Positions 14,453 to 14,692 of a DNA stretch of 14,692 nt are shown here, one piece after another. The notes beneath the pieces were generated by a model that saw only the letters and a list, made by a program, of their open reading frames with translations, was not told the DNA's origin and searched no databases. Each line of letters begins with the position of its first letter. The first letter of the stretch is position 1. The position numbers were made by a program, and so were the translations under genes. Source of the DNA: Gammaproteobacteria bacterium (lineage in GTDB: Bacteria > Pseudomonadota > Gammaproteobacteria > Pseudomonadales > Halieaceae); NCBI GenBank assembly GCA_018222695.1, contig JAAEZV010000019.1:1-14692 (forward strand), in the 5' to 3' direction.

Positions 14453-14692
14453 TGGCATCAGTGAATTATCAAACCCGACGGGATGAGATCGAAACCTATT
14501 TCGATCGCACCGCTGCCGATGCCTGGGCCGCGCTCACATCGGATGCACCCGTCAGCCGTATCCGTCGCACGGTCCGTCGTGGTCGTGACGCGATGCGTGA
14601 GACGCTGATGAGCTGGTTGCCTGAAGATCTGACCGGTAGCACATTGATTGACGCCGGTTGTGGTACCGGCACGCTGGCCATCGAGGCGGCAC
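14452..14692 (+). CDS. bchM: Magnesium-protoporphyrin IX methyltransferase, N-terminal part
   Basis: Eighty codons are present before the right edge; the family is usually about 220-240 residues. BchM transfers a methyl group from S-adenosylmethionine to the ring propionate of Mg-protoporphyrin IX, the step after Mg insertion. The visible part carries the BchM-typical ETYFDRTAADAWAALTSDAP (14-33) and PVSRIRRTVRRGR, and ends with the adenosylmethionine loop IDAGCGTGTLA (66-76). The ATG shares one base with the bchL stop (TGATG), so translation is coupled; a weak GGGA lies upstream. In the standard cluster it is followed by lhaA and puhA, which would lie outside this window. Confidence 0.95.

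Overview
The window is the core of a photosynthesis gene cluster from an aerobic anoxygenic phototrophic or purple proteobacterium. Moderately high GC, the proteobacterial order bchP-bch2-bchG-ppsR <> bchF-N-B-H-L-M and the overlapping genes all fit. The protein sequences, a ppsR/bchF junction without ppaA, and a DUF305 lipoprotein at the edge suggest a marine gammaproteobacterium of the OM60/NOR5 (Halieaceae) type, such as Congregibacter or Luminiphilus. That placement is inference; an alphaproteobacterial origin is not strictly excluded.

Left arm (minus strand, read right to left): ppsR (redox/light-responsive repressor), bchG (bacteriochlorophyll synthase, tail attachment), bch2 (PucC/BCH-type major facilitator protein), bchP (geranylgeranyl reductase), a small unrecognised three-helix membrane protein, and then a DUF305 lipoprotein that runs off the left edge. 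bchG-bch2-bchP are joined by 4-bp ATGA overlaps, and the small ORF starts 3 bp after the bchP stop.

Centre: the 248-bp ppsR/bchF divergent region and the 80-bp ppsR/bchG gap hold three exact TGT-N12-ACA palindromes, the PpsR/CrtJ operator. One sits upstream of each of bchG, ppsR and bchF, and degenerate partners lie nearby. In the bchF promoter the operator contains a consensus TTGACA -35 element. The whole window therefore looks like one PpsR-controlled regulon, with PpsR repressing itself.

Right arm (plus strand): bchF (3-vinyl hydratase), bchN-bchB-bchL (dark-operative protochlorophyllide reductase), bchH (Mg-chelatase large subunit) and the first 80 codons of bchM (Mg-protoporphyrin methyltransferase). 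Every junction overlaps (4, 10, 29, 4 and 1 bp), so this is a translationally coupled operon.

Together the genes cover Mg insertion, methylation, D-ring reduction, vinyl hydration and esterification/tail reduction of bacteriochlorophyll a. No intergenic stretch exceeds 300 bases. I saw no RNA genes, mobile elements or CRISPR. The pathway itself is well known; the points of interest are the operator architecture, the missing ppaA, and the two uncharacterised left-edge proteins.
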